Shown here: positions 1 through 5,865 of the stretch, piece by piece
How the letters are laid out: every line of letters begins with the position of its first letter
How positions within the stretch are numbered: the stretch's first letter is position 1
From: Desulfobacterales bacterium
Lineage (GTDB): Bacteria > Desulfobacterota > Desulfobulbia > Desulfobulbales > BM004
Direction: 5' to 3'
DNA: 5,890 nucleotides
NCBI GenBank assembly: GCA_012974315.1
Contig: JAAXQI010000090.1
Span: 1-5,890, forward strand
The notes under the pieces: generated by a model
Told to the model about the DNA's origin: nothing
Databases searched by the model: none
What the model saw: only the letters and a program-made list of their open reading frames with translations
Translations under genes and position numbers: made by a program

Positions 1-48
1 GCCCGGTGGTGTGGGAGATGGCGGGGGTGACCCCGCCGCCTACCCGAT
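1..48 (+). mobile_element. 3' end of a group II intron (domain VI and tail of domain V), partial at the window edge
   Basis: The first 48 bases fold as a group II intron domain VI. Bases 20-26 (GGCGGGG) pair perfectly with 31-37 (CCCCGCC) around a GUGA tetraloop (27-30). Below a small internal loop (18-19 against 38-39), G17-C40 and A16-U41 pair. A42 is left unpaired, and G13-G15 then pair with C43-C45. A bulged A seven bases before the end, followed by CCCGAT, is the classical layout of the lariat branch point and an intron 3' end in -AY, which places the splice junction after T48. Bases 1-10 (GCCCGGTGGT) would be the 3' strand of domain V, whose 5' strand is outside the window. Any intron-encoded reverse transcriptase/maturase would also lie to the left. 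The fold is seen directly; the family assignment rests on known group II architecture. A plain GC-rich hairpin is the alternative, but the bulged A and the ending argue against it. Confidence 0.78.
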
Positions 49-89
49 CCTTCAATAGTTTATGATGATTGCATGAAAAGTTTGTAAAA

Positions 90-117
90 TTTACGGATTT
101 AGAGCATTAACTATTTA
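90..117 (+). promoter_or_regulatory. Candidate sigma70-like promoter for the kinase-usp genes
   Basis: TTTACG (90-95) and TATTTA (112-117) are 16 bases apart in the AT-rich stretch between the intron end and the first gene. A second, equally weak pair is TTGTGA (139-144) with TAAAAA (162-167), spaced 17. Both are imperfect matches to TTGACA/TATAAT, and nothing in the sequence decides between them. The remainder of 49-197 shows no coding signal. Confidence 0.25.
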
Positions 118-197
118 TATCAGATGGTGCAAAGAGATTTGTGATCATCGACGGGATATGCTAAAAATATGGCATGGGTATATCAGGAAAGAAGACA

Positions 198-1166
198 ATG
201 GGCACCACTTACAGTGTGGCGCAACTCAAGGAGCTGATTGCAGAGAAGCTTGGCCCAGGTTTTGTGCCCCCGCGTTTCAAGATCATTACCGACACCTCCG
301 ATTTTTTCCAGGTGGATTATAATGATGTGTGCTTGTTGGACGAAATCCCTTATCTGATGTTGAATTACACGCGTGAGGGGCGCTTCGGTTTGGATGACGA
401 ACCGAAGTACTGGGTCAGAAAGGGTGTTGATCTGTTGAGCGGCAGCCGCAAGATAATTAAACTTGTGTTTCATGAAGAGATTGAAGCCAGGATAGGGGAC
501 ATTGTCTTTAAATGCGTTCGCAGTCCAGGTAAGGAGGCGGAGATCCTCAAGGTTGTAAGGGGACATCCTAATTTCATGCAGGGGATAGCCGTTCTGGATG
601 AGGCCGACAATATCATCAGGATATTAGATAATATCCTGGGGAAACAGCTGGACCAAATCGTTAACAAGCTCAATGAAAATCATGAGGAGTATTTCTTTCA
701 GCACCTGCCCGGGCTTCTGAAAATATTTACCGGGTTGGTCGAGGCTATCGGGTTCCTTCATGACCACGGTCATAAACACGGTGACATCAGGCGCGACCAC
801 ATCCTGCATGACCGGGAAAATGATTGCTATCGCTGGATTGATTTCGATTATGATTATATGCACATGGCCAGCATGTTCGGTTATGATCTGTTCGGCCTGG
901 GCAACATTCTTATTTTTCTGGTCGGCGGTGGTGATCTCACCATCCAGCAGCTGACTGCTGAAAAAGCGCCTGCTCTGCAGAACCTGACTGCGGATGATAT
1001 GAACATAATATTCAACAACCGGGTGGCAAATATTAAAAAAATCTATCCTTATGTCCCGGATGCTTTAAATTATATCCTTCTGCACTTTTCAAATGGTGCC
1101 AATCTGTATTATGAAAATACTGTACAGTTGCTTGAAGATCTTGGAGATGTACAAATCAACGCATGA
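198..1166 (+). CDS. Atypical protein-kinase-fold protein (putative Ser/Thr or small-molecule kinase)
   Basis: This 322-residue protein probably phosphorylates a protein or small molecule in the cytoplasm. No signal peptide or clear membrane helix is visible. The C-terminal two-thirds carries a kinase-like layout: a candidate ATP-anchoring Lys in FKCVR (K105), a helix-C Glu in KEAEILK (E115), a catalytic loop HGDIRRDHI (194-202, catalytic D196), and a DFG-equivalent DFD (D215-D217). Two features are non-standard. The Asn normally found five residues after the catalytic Asp is His201, and the Gly of DFG is Asp. No clear glycine-rich loop is seen. The N-terminal ~95 residues show no motif I recognise. 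ATG198 was chosen over ATG174 because AGGAAAG (185-191) lies six bases upstream of it, whereas 174 has no ribosome site. The stress-protein gene begins 30 bases downstream, suggesting a shared transcript. Kinase fold: fairly sure. Substrate and activity: unknown. Confidence 0.72.
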   Translation: MGTTYSVAQLKELIAEKLGPGFVPPRFKIITDTSDFFQVDYNDVCLLDEIPYLMLNYTREGRFGLDDEPKYWVRKGVDLLSGSRKIIKLVFHEEIEARIGDIVFKCVRSPGKEAEILKVVRGHPNFMQGIAVLDEADNIIRILDNILGKQLDQIVNKLNENHEEYFFQHLPGLLKIFTGLVEAIGFLHDHGHKHGDIRRDHILHDRENDCYRWIDFDYDYMHMASMFGYDLFGLGNILIFLVGGGDLTIQQLTAEKAPALQNLTADDMNIIFNNRVANIKKIYPYVPDALNYILLHFSNGANLYYENTVQLLEDLGDVQINA

Positions 1167-1196
1167 AATTTTGCTTTTATTAAAGAGGGTAGAATC

Positions 1197-1685
1197 ATGA
1201 GTATAGATCATACAAAGTGCGATATTACGGGCATGGTTGAAAGGCATATTATGATTGCTGCTGACAGCTCTGATAATGCAAGAAGGGCGGTGCTTTTTGT
1301 GGGGGATTTTTTTGGTTGTTACGAAGGGTTTCAGGTGACTTTGCTGCATATAATTCTCGAACCTGAAGCTACTTTTTTCCGCGGTAAAGATGAACGTCAA
1401 AAGTGGCTTGCCGACCAGCGGGGGGAATCGAGAAAGTTCATGGAGGAATACAGAAATATTCTTGTTGATGCCGGTTTTCCTGAAGATAAAGTAAATGTGC
1501 GTATTGACACAATGCGTGCACCTTCAGTGGCTGACTGCATTATCAAGGAGCAGGATGAAATGAAATGCTGCACCATCGTTATCGGCAGGCGTGGTATTTC
1601 AAAAAAAGAGGAGTTTATTTTTGGCTCCACTTCAAACAAGATAATTCATGAAGCCAGGAAATGTGCTGTTCTGGTGATCGAATAA
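1197..1685 (+). CDS. Universal stress protein, UspA family (ATP-binding type)
   Basis: This is a single-domain, 162-residue Usp protein, close to the usual 140-160. After about 15 leader residues the first strand HIMIAADSSDNARRAV (17-32) matches the family opening, in which an Asp contacts the nucleotide. The C-terminal motif GRRG (130-133), nine residues, then GSTS (143-146) and a closing strand CAVLVIE fits the G-2x-G-9x-G-S/T ATP-binding signature, so it is probably of the ATP-binding subclass. The segment between strands 2 and 3 (about 58-85) is charged and helical in character, as in longer Usp proteins. AGAGGG (1184-1189) precedes the ATG by seven bases. Usp proteins are cytoplasmic and linked to starvation, redox or respiration stress. 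Location just behind a kinase-like gene suggests they act together, for example with the Usp protein as sensor or phosphorylation target; that link is inference. Confidence 0.93.
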   Translation: MSIDHTKCDITGMVERHIMIAADSSDNARRAVLFVGDFFGCYEGFQVTLLHIILEPEATFFRGKDERQKWLADQRGESRKFMEEYRNILVDAGFPEDKVNVRIDTMRAPSVADCIIKEQDEMKCCTIVIGRRGISKKEEFIFGSTSNKIIHEARKCAVLVIE

Positions 1686-1701
1686 ATTGCCGAGAAAATA
1701 A

Positions 1702-1707
1702 TATAAT
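1702..1707 (+). promoter_or_regulatory. Perfect -10 hexamer upstream of aroB, possible internal promoter
   Basis: TATAAT lies in the 49-base usp-aroB gap, 28 bases before the aroB ATG, where it would give a short leader. No -35 box resembling TTGACA sits 16-18 bases upstream, so an activator or read-through from usp would be needed. The gap is AT-rich, which makes a chance match possible. No terminator separates usp from aroB. Confidence 0.3.
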
Positions 1708-1734
1708 ACTCACCTAATTAAGGAAAAATAATAC

Positions 1735-2805
1735 ATGAAAGAATTAACAGTCGGCCTTGCTGAAAGGTCTTATCCCATAATCATCAGGCAAGGTTTACTC
1801 GATGAAATCGGTAATGAGTTGCATAGAAATCCATTTGCCAAGCGTTACGGTATAATAGCTGATGATCAAGTGGTTGCTTTATTTGGTGAGAGGTTGCTTG
1901 CATCATTGAAAAACAATGGAATTGAGGCTGAGATTATAACCTTTGCCCATGGAGAGGAAAGTAAGAATCTTGCCACTGTTGCAGAGTTGTCCAGCAAACT
2001 TGCCCGTTTAGGTTTTGATCGCAAGGATGGGCTTCTTGCTTTAGGAGGTGGAGTCACAGGCGATATCACAGGATTTGTTGCCGCGTGTTATATGCGTTCC
2101 ATCCCATTTGCCCAGATACCCACAACCATGCTGGCTCAGGTAGACAGTTCTGTTGGCGGCAAGACAGGAGTTGATATTCCTGAAGGTAAAAACATGGTCG
2201 GGGCCTTTTACCAGCCCAAAGCAGTGTATATTGACAGCAAGGTCCTGCAGCAATTACCTGAAAGTGAACTCTTAAGCGGTCTTGCTGAAGTCATTAAGTA
2301 TGGTGTTATTTATGATCGCGATTTTTTTCAATTCCTTGAAAGGAATTTAAAAAATATTCTTGCCCTGGATTTGCAGGTTTTGGAAGATGTTATTGCCTGG
2401 TGCTGCAAAATCAAGACTGCTATTGTTGAGGCTGATGAGAAAGAATCTGACTTCAGGCGTATTCTCAATTACGGGCATACCATCGGCCATGCGGTTGAAG
2501 CTGCCTCTGGGTATAAGCTGGCCCATGGTTTAGCTGTTGCCATGGGTATGGTTGCTGTATCAGAGCTTGCCGTTTTAAAAGGAATCCTGGATTCCAGGGA
2601 AAAAGAACGTATAGAAAGGTTGATCCATGATTTCGGTTTACCTGTTTCCATTCCGCCTGAATATGATCGTGCCAGGATTCAGGAGTATTTACTGGCAGAC
2701 AAGAAAGCCATAGGCGGAAAGTTGTTTTTTGTTTTTCCAACGAAGATAGGCAAGGTAATGATAACAGATGATGTTGAGGCAGAATTGATTCTAAAGGTTT
2801 TATAG
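1735..2805 (+). CDS. aroB: 3-dehydroquinate synthase
   Basis: This enzyme converts 3-deoxy-D-arabino-heptulosonate 7-phosphate to 3-dehydroquinate, the second step of the shikimate pathway, in the cytoplasm using NAD+ and a divalent metal (Zn or Co). The 356-residue length is typical. Diagnostic blocks are all present: GGGVTGD (104-110, NAD-binding glycine loop), PTTMLAQVDSSVGGKTG (129-145), GKNMVGAFYQP (151-161), GLAEVIKYG (182-190) and LNYGHTIGHAVE (244-255). Metal ligands align as E185, H248 and H264; the 16-residue gap between the two His matches the family. ATG1735 has TAAGGA (1719-1724) ten bases upstream. No truncation or lost residue is seen, so it should be active. It follows the usp gene by 49 bases, and the next gene starts one base after its stop, so the two are probably co-translated. 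Other shikimate genes are not in the window. Confidence 0.97.
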   Translation: MKELTVGLAERSYPIIIRQGLLDEIGNELHRNPFAKRYGIIADDQVVALFGERLLASLKNNGIEAEIITFAHGEESKNLATVAELSSKLARLGFDRKDGLLALGGGVTGDITGFVAACYMRSIPFAQIPTTMLAQVDSSVGGKTGVDIPEGKNMVGAFYQPKAVYIDSKVLQQLPESELLSGLAEVIKYGVIYDRDFFQFLERNLKNILALDLQVLEDVIAWCCKIKTAIVEADEKESDFRRILNYGHTIGHAVEAASGYKLAHGLAVAMGMVAVSELAVLKGILDSREKERIERLIHDFGLPVSIPPEYDRARIQEYLLADKKAIGGKLFFVFPTKIGKVMITDDVEAELILKVL

Positions 2806-2806
2806 G

Positions 2807-3451
2807 GTGAAAGTCATTCTTGTTGGCGCCATGACAATCTGTGGCAGGATAAGTCCTGTAGGGCATGGCAGCTTGTTGGACCGGCGCAGATTGGAAGAAA
2901 TAAGGGATAAAACCCATGCAAGCATTATGGGCGCCAATACCTTGCGCTTGGAAAATCCGGAAATGCGCGGCACAAACGGCACCCTCCCACCAGATCGTAT
3001 CAGGTCCATTATTACCCAAAGCGGTTCAATTCCCACAGCAGGTAAAAAGTTGTTCAAGCATGGTCCCAAACCTGTAGTGTTTACTGCAAAAGAAAATATC
3101 TTTGCAGTTCAGGGTAAGTTAAAGGACACGGCCCAGGTAATCTCTCTGCCTGAAGGAGAACACGGTCTGTCCCTGCAGGCAGCTATTGATTTCTTAGCCG
3201 AAAAGGGAGTGGAATCCCTATTGATAGAAGGCGGTGCGCAACTCAACTATTCTGCCCTGGCCCAGGGGTTAGTTGATGAAATCCTGCTGACCATTATGCC
3301 GTTTATTTCGGGAGAACAGAATGGGCCTGCTTTTGCTGATGGTCCGGAATGCCTCGGTGATCCGTTTCTGAAATTTGAGCTGCTTTCCTGTGAACCGGTT
3401 TCAACCGGAGAGCTGTTTTTGCATTACCGGAGCAAAAGAACCGAAGCATAA
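2807..3451 (+). CDS. Stand-alone RibD C-terminal/DHFR-fold reductase
   Basis: This 214-residue protein has the fold of the RibD reductase domain, which uses NADPH to reduce a ribosylaminopyrimidine phosphate in riboflavin synthesis. Family blocks are an opening strand with AMTICGRIS (8-16), HASIMGANTLRLENP (37-51), and LLIEGGAQLNYSALAQGLVDE (138-158) followed by PFISG (165-169). The EGG turn that binds the NADPH phosphates is intact. The opening usually reads AMSLDGK/R, and here the Asp is Cys12, so the substrate may differ. No deaminase half (the H-A-E and PC..C zinc motifs of full RibD) precedes it. The start is GTG2807, one base after the aroB stop, with AAGG (2794-2797) inside the aroB end, which is typical of translational coupling. 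It ends in tandem stops TAA-TAG. It may be the diaminopyrimidine reductase or an unrelated DHFR-like reductase; the sequence does not decide. Confidence 0.82.
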   Translation: MKVILVGAMTICGRISPVGHGSLLDRRRLEEIRDKTHASIMGANTLRLENPEMRGTNGTLPPDRIRSIITQSGSIPTAGKKLFKHGPKPVVFTAKENIFAVQGKLKDTAQVISLPEGEHGLSLQAAIDFLAEKGVESLLIEGGAQLNYSALAQGLVDEILLTIMPFISGEQNGPAFADGPECLGDPFLKFELLSCEPVSTGELFLHYRSKRTEA

Positions 3452-3455
3452 TAGA

Positions 3456-3492
3456 GGCACAGAGCACAAGGCACAAGGGAAAAGGCACAGAG
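3456..3492 (+). repeat. Degenerate GGCACA(R) short repeat
   Basis: Three imperfect copies of GGCACA followed by purines occur at 3456-3464, 3470-3478 and 3484-3492, with an extra GCACA at 3464-3468. Copies are 14 bases apart. The unit is G/A-rich with almost no T, quite unlike the neighbouring genes. It begins directly after the tandem stops of the reductase gene, and its last copy forms the left arm of the following terminator. It is too short and irregular for a CRISPR. Confidence 0.6.
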
Positions 3493-3521
3493 GCATAAAT
3501 GCCTTTGTTCCTCTTTTTTTT
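3480..3521 (+). terminator. Rho-independent terminator of the kinase-usp-aroB-reductase block
   Basis: AGGCAT (3491-3496) pairs with ATGCCT (3499-3504). The stem continues outward to about 3483/3512 with one G-U pair and one C/T mismatch, and to 3480/3515 if a second mismatch is allowed. A run of eight T follows at 3514-3521. It lies about 30 bases after the reductase stop and 20 bases before the next start, so it probably separates the two transcription units. Confidence 0.78.
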
Positions 3522-3542
3522 ACCAATAAACGAGGCTCTATC

Positions 3543-4352
3543 ATGGAGAAAATGGAACTTGCGATCATGTTTTCAGGCGGGACCGATTCCCTTGCCGTTT
3601 ATGCCCTTGCATCATTGGGACACCATCCTGGTCTGCCACGTCCCAAACACATCCATCTGCTACATATGTTGAACGGCATGAGCCGGTTTCATGATTTCCC
3701 CCGCAAGCGTTTTGAGGCTGCCCAAAAAATCCTGGCTAAACAGGTACCCCTGGCGGAGATGCATTCTTCGGTAAGTGCGGTGAAGTTGCCCGAGGCTTTG
3801 ATGGTCGAACTCGACATGGGACGGCTGTTTCAGGGTTTGTGGCTCGACCGTTATGAAGAACTGATGCCGCGCTATAATGGCAAGAATCTCGTCTGTGTTG
3901 CTTGTAAGGTTGCCATGCACACCAGGGCAATCATTTATTGTATTGAAAACTTTATTCCACACCTTGTCACCGGTTATGCCAAAAGACAGGAGTATTATCC
4001 AGAACAGACCCCTGTCTTTATGGAAAAGATTGCGGATTTTTCCAGTTCGTTTGGAGTTCGTACGCATTTCCCGCTCTATGAAGACCTCGAGGATGAAATG
4101 GTCACCCGGCAGGTGCTGGAAGATTTCGGCCTGCCTTCAACCGGGGGAGGGGAGCGCAAATGCCTTTTCTGCCAGACCCTGACAACCGCTACTGAAAAAG
4201 AGATCGGGCAGTACCTGGATGATATGCTGCCACTGGTGAATAAATATATTGAACTGCGTCAGGCCGGCAGGATTAAAGAGGCGGCTAATTGTTTTCCGCC
4301 AGGCAATACAATGAGAATCAAGGAAAGCCAGGACAAGAGAAAAGCCAATTAG
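3543..4352 (+). CDS. PP-loop ATP pyrophosphatase (adenine nucleotide alpha-hydrolase superfamily) with two CxxC pairs
   Basis: Residues 5-22 (ELAIMFSGGTDSLAVYAL) hold the PP-loop SGGTDS (11-16), which binds ATP pyrophosphate in enzymes that adenylylate a substrate before amide, thiol or deazapurine chemistry. The 269-residue protein also has CVAC (118-121) and CLFC (207-210), flanked by TGYAKRQEYYPEQ (143-155) and GGGERK (201-206). Four paired Cys suggest one Zn2+ or an Fe-S cluster, as in TtcA/TtuA tRNA thiolases and QueC, but I cannot assign it to a named family. No signal peptide is seen. ATG3543 is supported by GAGG (3532-3535) seven bases upstream. The reading frame stays open back to 3375, but that extension crosses the terminator and the end of the reductase gene and is unlikely to be translated. 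It looks monocistronic, bracketed by hairpins. Substrate unknown. Confidence 0.85.
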   Translation: MEKMELAIMFSGGTDSLAVYALASLGHHPGLPRPKHIHLLHMLNGMSRFHDFPRKRFEAAQKILAKQVPLAEMHSSVSAVKLPEALMVELDMGRLFQGLWLDRYEELMPRYNGKNLVCVACKVAMHTRAIIYCIENFIPHLVTGYAKRQEYYPEQTPVFMEKIADFSSSFGVRTHFPLYEDLEDEMVTRQVLEDFGLPSTGGGERKCLFCQTLTTATEKEIGQYLDDMLPLVNKYIELRQAGRIKEAANCFPPGNTMRIKESQDKRKAN

Positions 4353-4383
4353 CTTGTTGCGCCAGGATGTCTTGATTCGAGGA

Positions 4384-4415
4384 GTAAACATGTCCAATGG
4401 ACATGTTTACCTTTT
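4384..4415 (+). terminator. Perfect 12-bp hairpin after the PP-loop gene, likely terminator
   Basis: GTAAACATGTCC (4384-4395) and GGACATGTTTAC (4399-4410) are exact inverted repeats around a three-base AAT loop, followed by CTTTT. The hairpin lies 31 bases after the PP-loop stop. The T tract is short and the stem is not GC-rich, so termination may be partial. The left arm also contains the ATG of a possible small ORF, so a regulatory hairpin is an alternative. Confidence 0.55.
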
Positions 4416-4464
4416 AGGAACCACTCATGAGTCACGATTGATAGCAGAAATCACAAATCGATAA
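4390..4464 (+). CDS. Possible 24-residue small ORF
   Basis: An ATG at 4390 is preceded by a strong ribosome site, GAGGAG (4379-4384), at a spacing of five bases, and reads 24 codons to TAA (4462-4464). The peptide begins MSNGHVYLLGTTHES and ends in ITNR; it has no membrane segment. The stretch VYLLGTTHES faintly recalls the N-terminal strand of TraB/GumN-type proteins, so it could be the stump of a lost gene, although no further coding similarity follows. The start codon sits within the left arm of a perfect hairpin and the ribosome site abuts it. Translation is unproven, and the good ribosome site could be chance. Confidence 0.25.
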   Translation: MSNGHVYLLGTTHESRLIAEITNR

Positions 4465-4590
4465 TGCCCTGCATATGAAATGAAGAATCCCCGATAAAAC
4501 AGGGGCAATGGATAGGTCTTTTCTACTTGACAGTGTCAGACATATCAGCAGACATCTTGACTTTTAGCTGCCTGCAAAATTGAAACAACT

Positions 4591-4625
4591 AAGCCCACCA
4601 GAGATATATTCTCTAGTGGGCTTTT
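4591..4625 (-). terminator. Convergent-region terminator, probably serving the minus-strand haem-protein gene and perhaps both strands
   Basis: Bases 4591-4604 and 4610-4623 form a 14-bp stem around a five-base TATAT loop. The single imperfect pair (C4599/A4615) is a mismatch in plus-strand RNA but a permitted U-G wobble in minus-strand RNA, favouring the minus-strand gene that ends 25 bases away. The plus-strand copy is followed by TTTT (4622-4625), and the minus-strand copy by a looser T-rich tail, so it may work in both directions. The rest of 4416-4590 holds only weak short repeats. Confidence 0.7.
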
Positions 4626-4649
4626 GTTGACACAAAACATGTGTGAGGT

Positions 4650-5690
4650 TTATTTGAATTTCAGCGTCAGCACTTCGTCATGATACAGGTGGTTGATCTG
4701 ACTGTTATCAAAGACTGAAATTCCGAAGTTGTAGGTTTTACTCAAGTCGTCAAACTGAACATCCTGAATATTGGCCTTTTCACCGGTGGTAACAAGCTGT
4801 CTGCGAATCTCTACGGTCCAGATACCCTTGTCCCACTTGCCGCGCATTTCAATATCAGCACGAGGCCCCTGGAAGGGACTGATGATGATCCCCGGCACCA
4901 CATCACCAGGCTCGAAGATGTCAACGAAGGGGGTCTTCAGGCTGGGCAGCACATAGTACTTGGCGGCCCCGCTGGGAGGGAAGTTCATGTAGGCAGGGTG
5001 GGTCTTATCTTTGTTGACGTTATTCGTGTAGCCGCCGCCGGTTTTGACATCCCCTTTTCGGCCCCAACCCTTGTTGGTTTTACCGTCACTGGTACTGTCC
5101 ACGAACTGGTCGTCGGCCTGTCCCAGGGGGGTGGTCCGCACATTCTTGACGTGCCACATGTCAATGGTCTCGCCAGGGTTATCGGTGTACTTGCGCCCTG
5201 CCGAGGTGTCGCCTTCAATGTCCATGTGGCAGGCGATCGCGCAGCCATCACTGGCGAAGCCCTTGGTATTGATGTCCCAGAATATACCAACTTTGTCTTC
5301 GTAGTAGGTATTGTCGTGGCCGGTGCTGTCCTTTTTCTTCATTTGCTTCCATGTGCTATCTTGCTGTTTGATCCATGGGAACCGTGCCAGGCTCTCGGTG
5401 GGATCGTTGTACTGGAGCAGAAAGTAAATGTACTCATCGTCATAAAGTGACTTAATGGTTACGGTAGTCTCTTGCATCCCGTCATAACCATTGCTCGGTT
5501 CATAGGGGAGGTTGTCAAGAGTCACCTTCAGTGGTGAGGCCTTCTGCCAGGCATTATCAACCACACCTGAGAGCAAAATTGGCTTGTCCGTTTTGACGCT
5601 GGTTAGGGTTGTGGCAGCCTGCGCTGCAACCCCGATGAAGAGTAGGCCGGTAATCATGCCCACGGTACGAATTAGATAACTTGGTCTCAT
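4650..5690 (-). CDS. Exported haem-binding protein of the ethylbenzene-dehydrogenase gamma-like family
   Basis: The 346-residue protein starts with a Sec signal peptide: Arg-containing n-region, hydrophobic core about 9-22, and likely cleavage after AQA (residue 25). The mature part opens with a beta-rich, carbohydrate-module-like segment (VDNAWQKASPLKVTL, then VTIKSLYDDEYIYFLLQYND) typical of the haem-binding gamma-like domain that carries electrons from periplasmic molybdoenzymes of the DMSO reductase family. GCAIACHM (149-156) gives a CX3CH motif, one residue longer than the usual CXXCH for covalent haem c. DMWHVK (177-182) offers His180 or Lys182 as possible axial ligands. Known EbdC binds haem b through Met and Lys, so covalent attachment here is inference. 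The ATG has a perfect TAAGGAG (5697-5703) six bases upstream. No partner molybdoenzyme or cytochrome maturation gene is in the window, so its electron partners are unknown. Located in the periplasm. Confidence 0.8.
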   Translation of the reverse strand: MRPSYLIRTVGMITGLLFIGVAAQAATTLTSVKTDKPILLSGVVDNAWQKASPLKVTLDNLPYEPSNGYDGMQETTVTIKSLYDDEYIYFLLQYNDPTESLARFPWIKQQDSTWKQMKKKDSTGHDNTYYEDKVGIFWDINTKGFASDGCAIACHMDIEGDTSAGRKYTDNPGETIDMWHVKNVRTTPLGQADDQFVDSTSDGKTNKGWGRKGDVKTGGGYTNNVNKDKTHPAYMNFPPSGAAKYYVLPSLKTPFVDIFEPGDVVPGIIISPFQGPRADIEMRGKWDKGIWTVEIRRQLVTTGEKANIQDVQFDDLSKTYNFGISVFDNSQINHLYHDEVLTLKFK

Positions 5691-5749
5691 GATATTCTCC
5701 TTACAGAGGGTTAGGGTGATAAGAAACTGTTTTTTTCTGGTTTTGAGAA

Positions 5750-5799
5750 AATGGAAATAATACCCAAAACCATCTTTAAAGTTTTATGGTCTTTCCATT
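5750..5799 (-). promoter_or_regulatory. Nested inverted repeat in the upstream region of the haem-protein gene
   Basis: AATGGAAA (5750-5757) and TTTCCATT (5792-5799) are exact inverted repeats enclosing a second pair, ACCAT (5769-5773) and ATGGT (5786-5790). The element lies about 60 bases upstream of the start codon and could be a structured leader or a binding site for a dimeric regulator. The AT-rich base composition lowers its significance. Confidence 0.35.
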
Positions 5800-5865
5800 A
5801 TTCAAGACTCATGCTGAATTGTACGGCTAGAAATGTATTTATGTCACCAAACACAAAAACCTCCA

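Noticed and set aside
174..197. An earlier in-frame ATG for the kinase gene adding eight residues
   Set aside because: No ribosome site precedes it, whereas ATG198 has AGGAAAG at good spacing.
2465..3019. A 184-codon open frame on the minus strand
   Set aside because: It lies opposite the end of aroB and the start of the reductase, both clear genes. Its translation is rich in Gln, His and Trp with no recognisable motif.
3456..3492. A CRISPR-like array
   Set aside because: Units are under 10 bases, imperfect, and separated by only a few bases, with no spacers and no cas genes.
3375..3542. A 56-residue N-terminal extension of the PP-loop protein
   Set aside because: It overlaps the reductase gene in another frame and crosses a strong terminator; the PP-loop normally sits near the N-terminus, as it does from ATG3543.
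4465..4507. A hairpin from TGCCCTG pairing with CAGGGGCA
   Set aside because: The arms need a bulge and are about 28 bases apart with no T tract after them; chance pairing is likely.
4998..5450. A 150-codon plus-strand open frame opposite the haem-protein gene
   Set aside because: The minus-strand gene has a signal peptide, a perfect ribosome site and family motifs; the opposite frame is a low-complexity hydrophobic shadow.
5798..5854. A GTG-started 18-residue minus-strand mini-ORF with GGAGG upstream, a possible leader peptide
   Set aside because: The ribosome site would coincide with the predicted transcription start of the extended -10 promoter, and the peptide shows no attenuation-type codon run.
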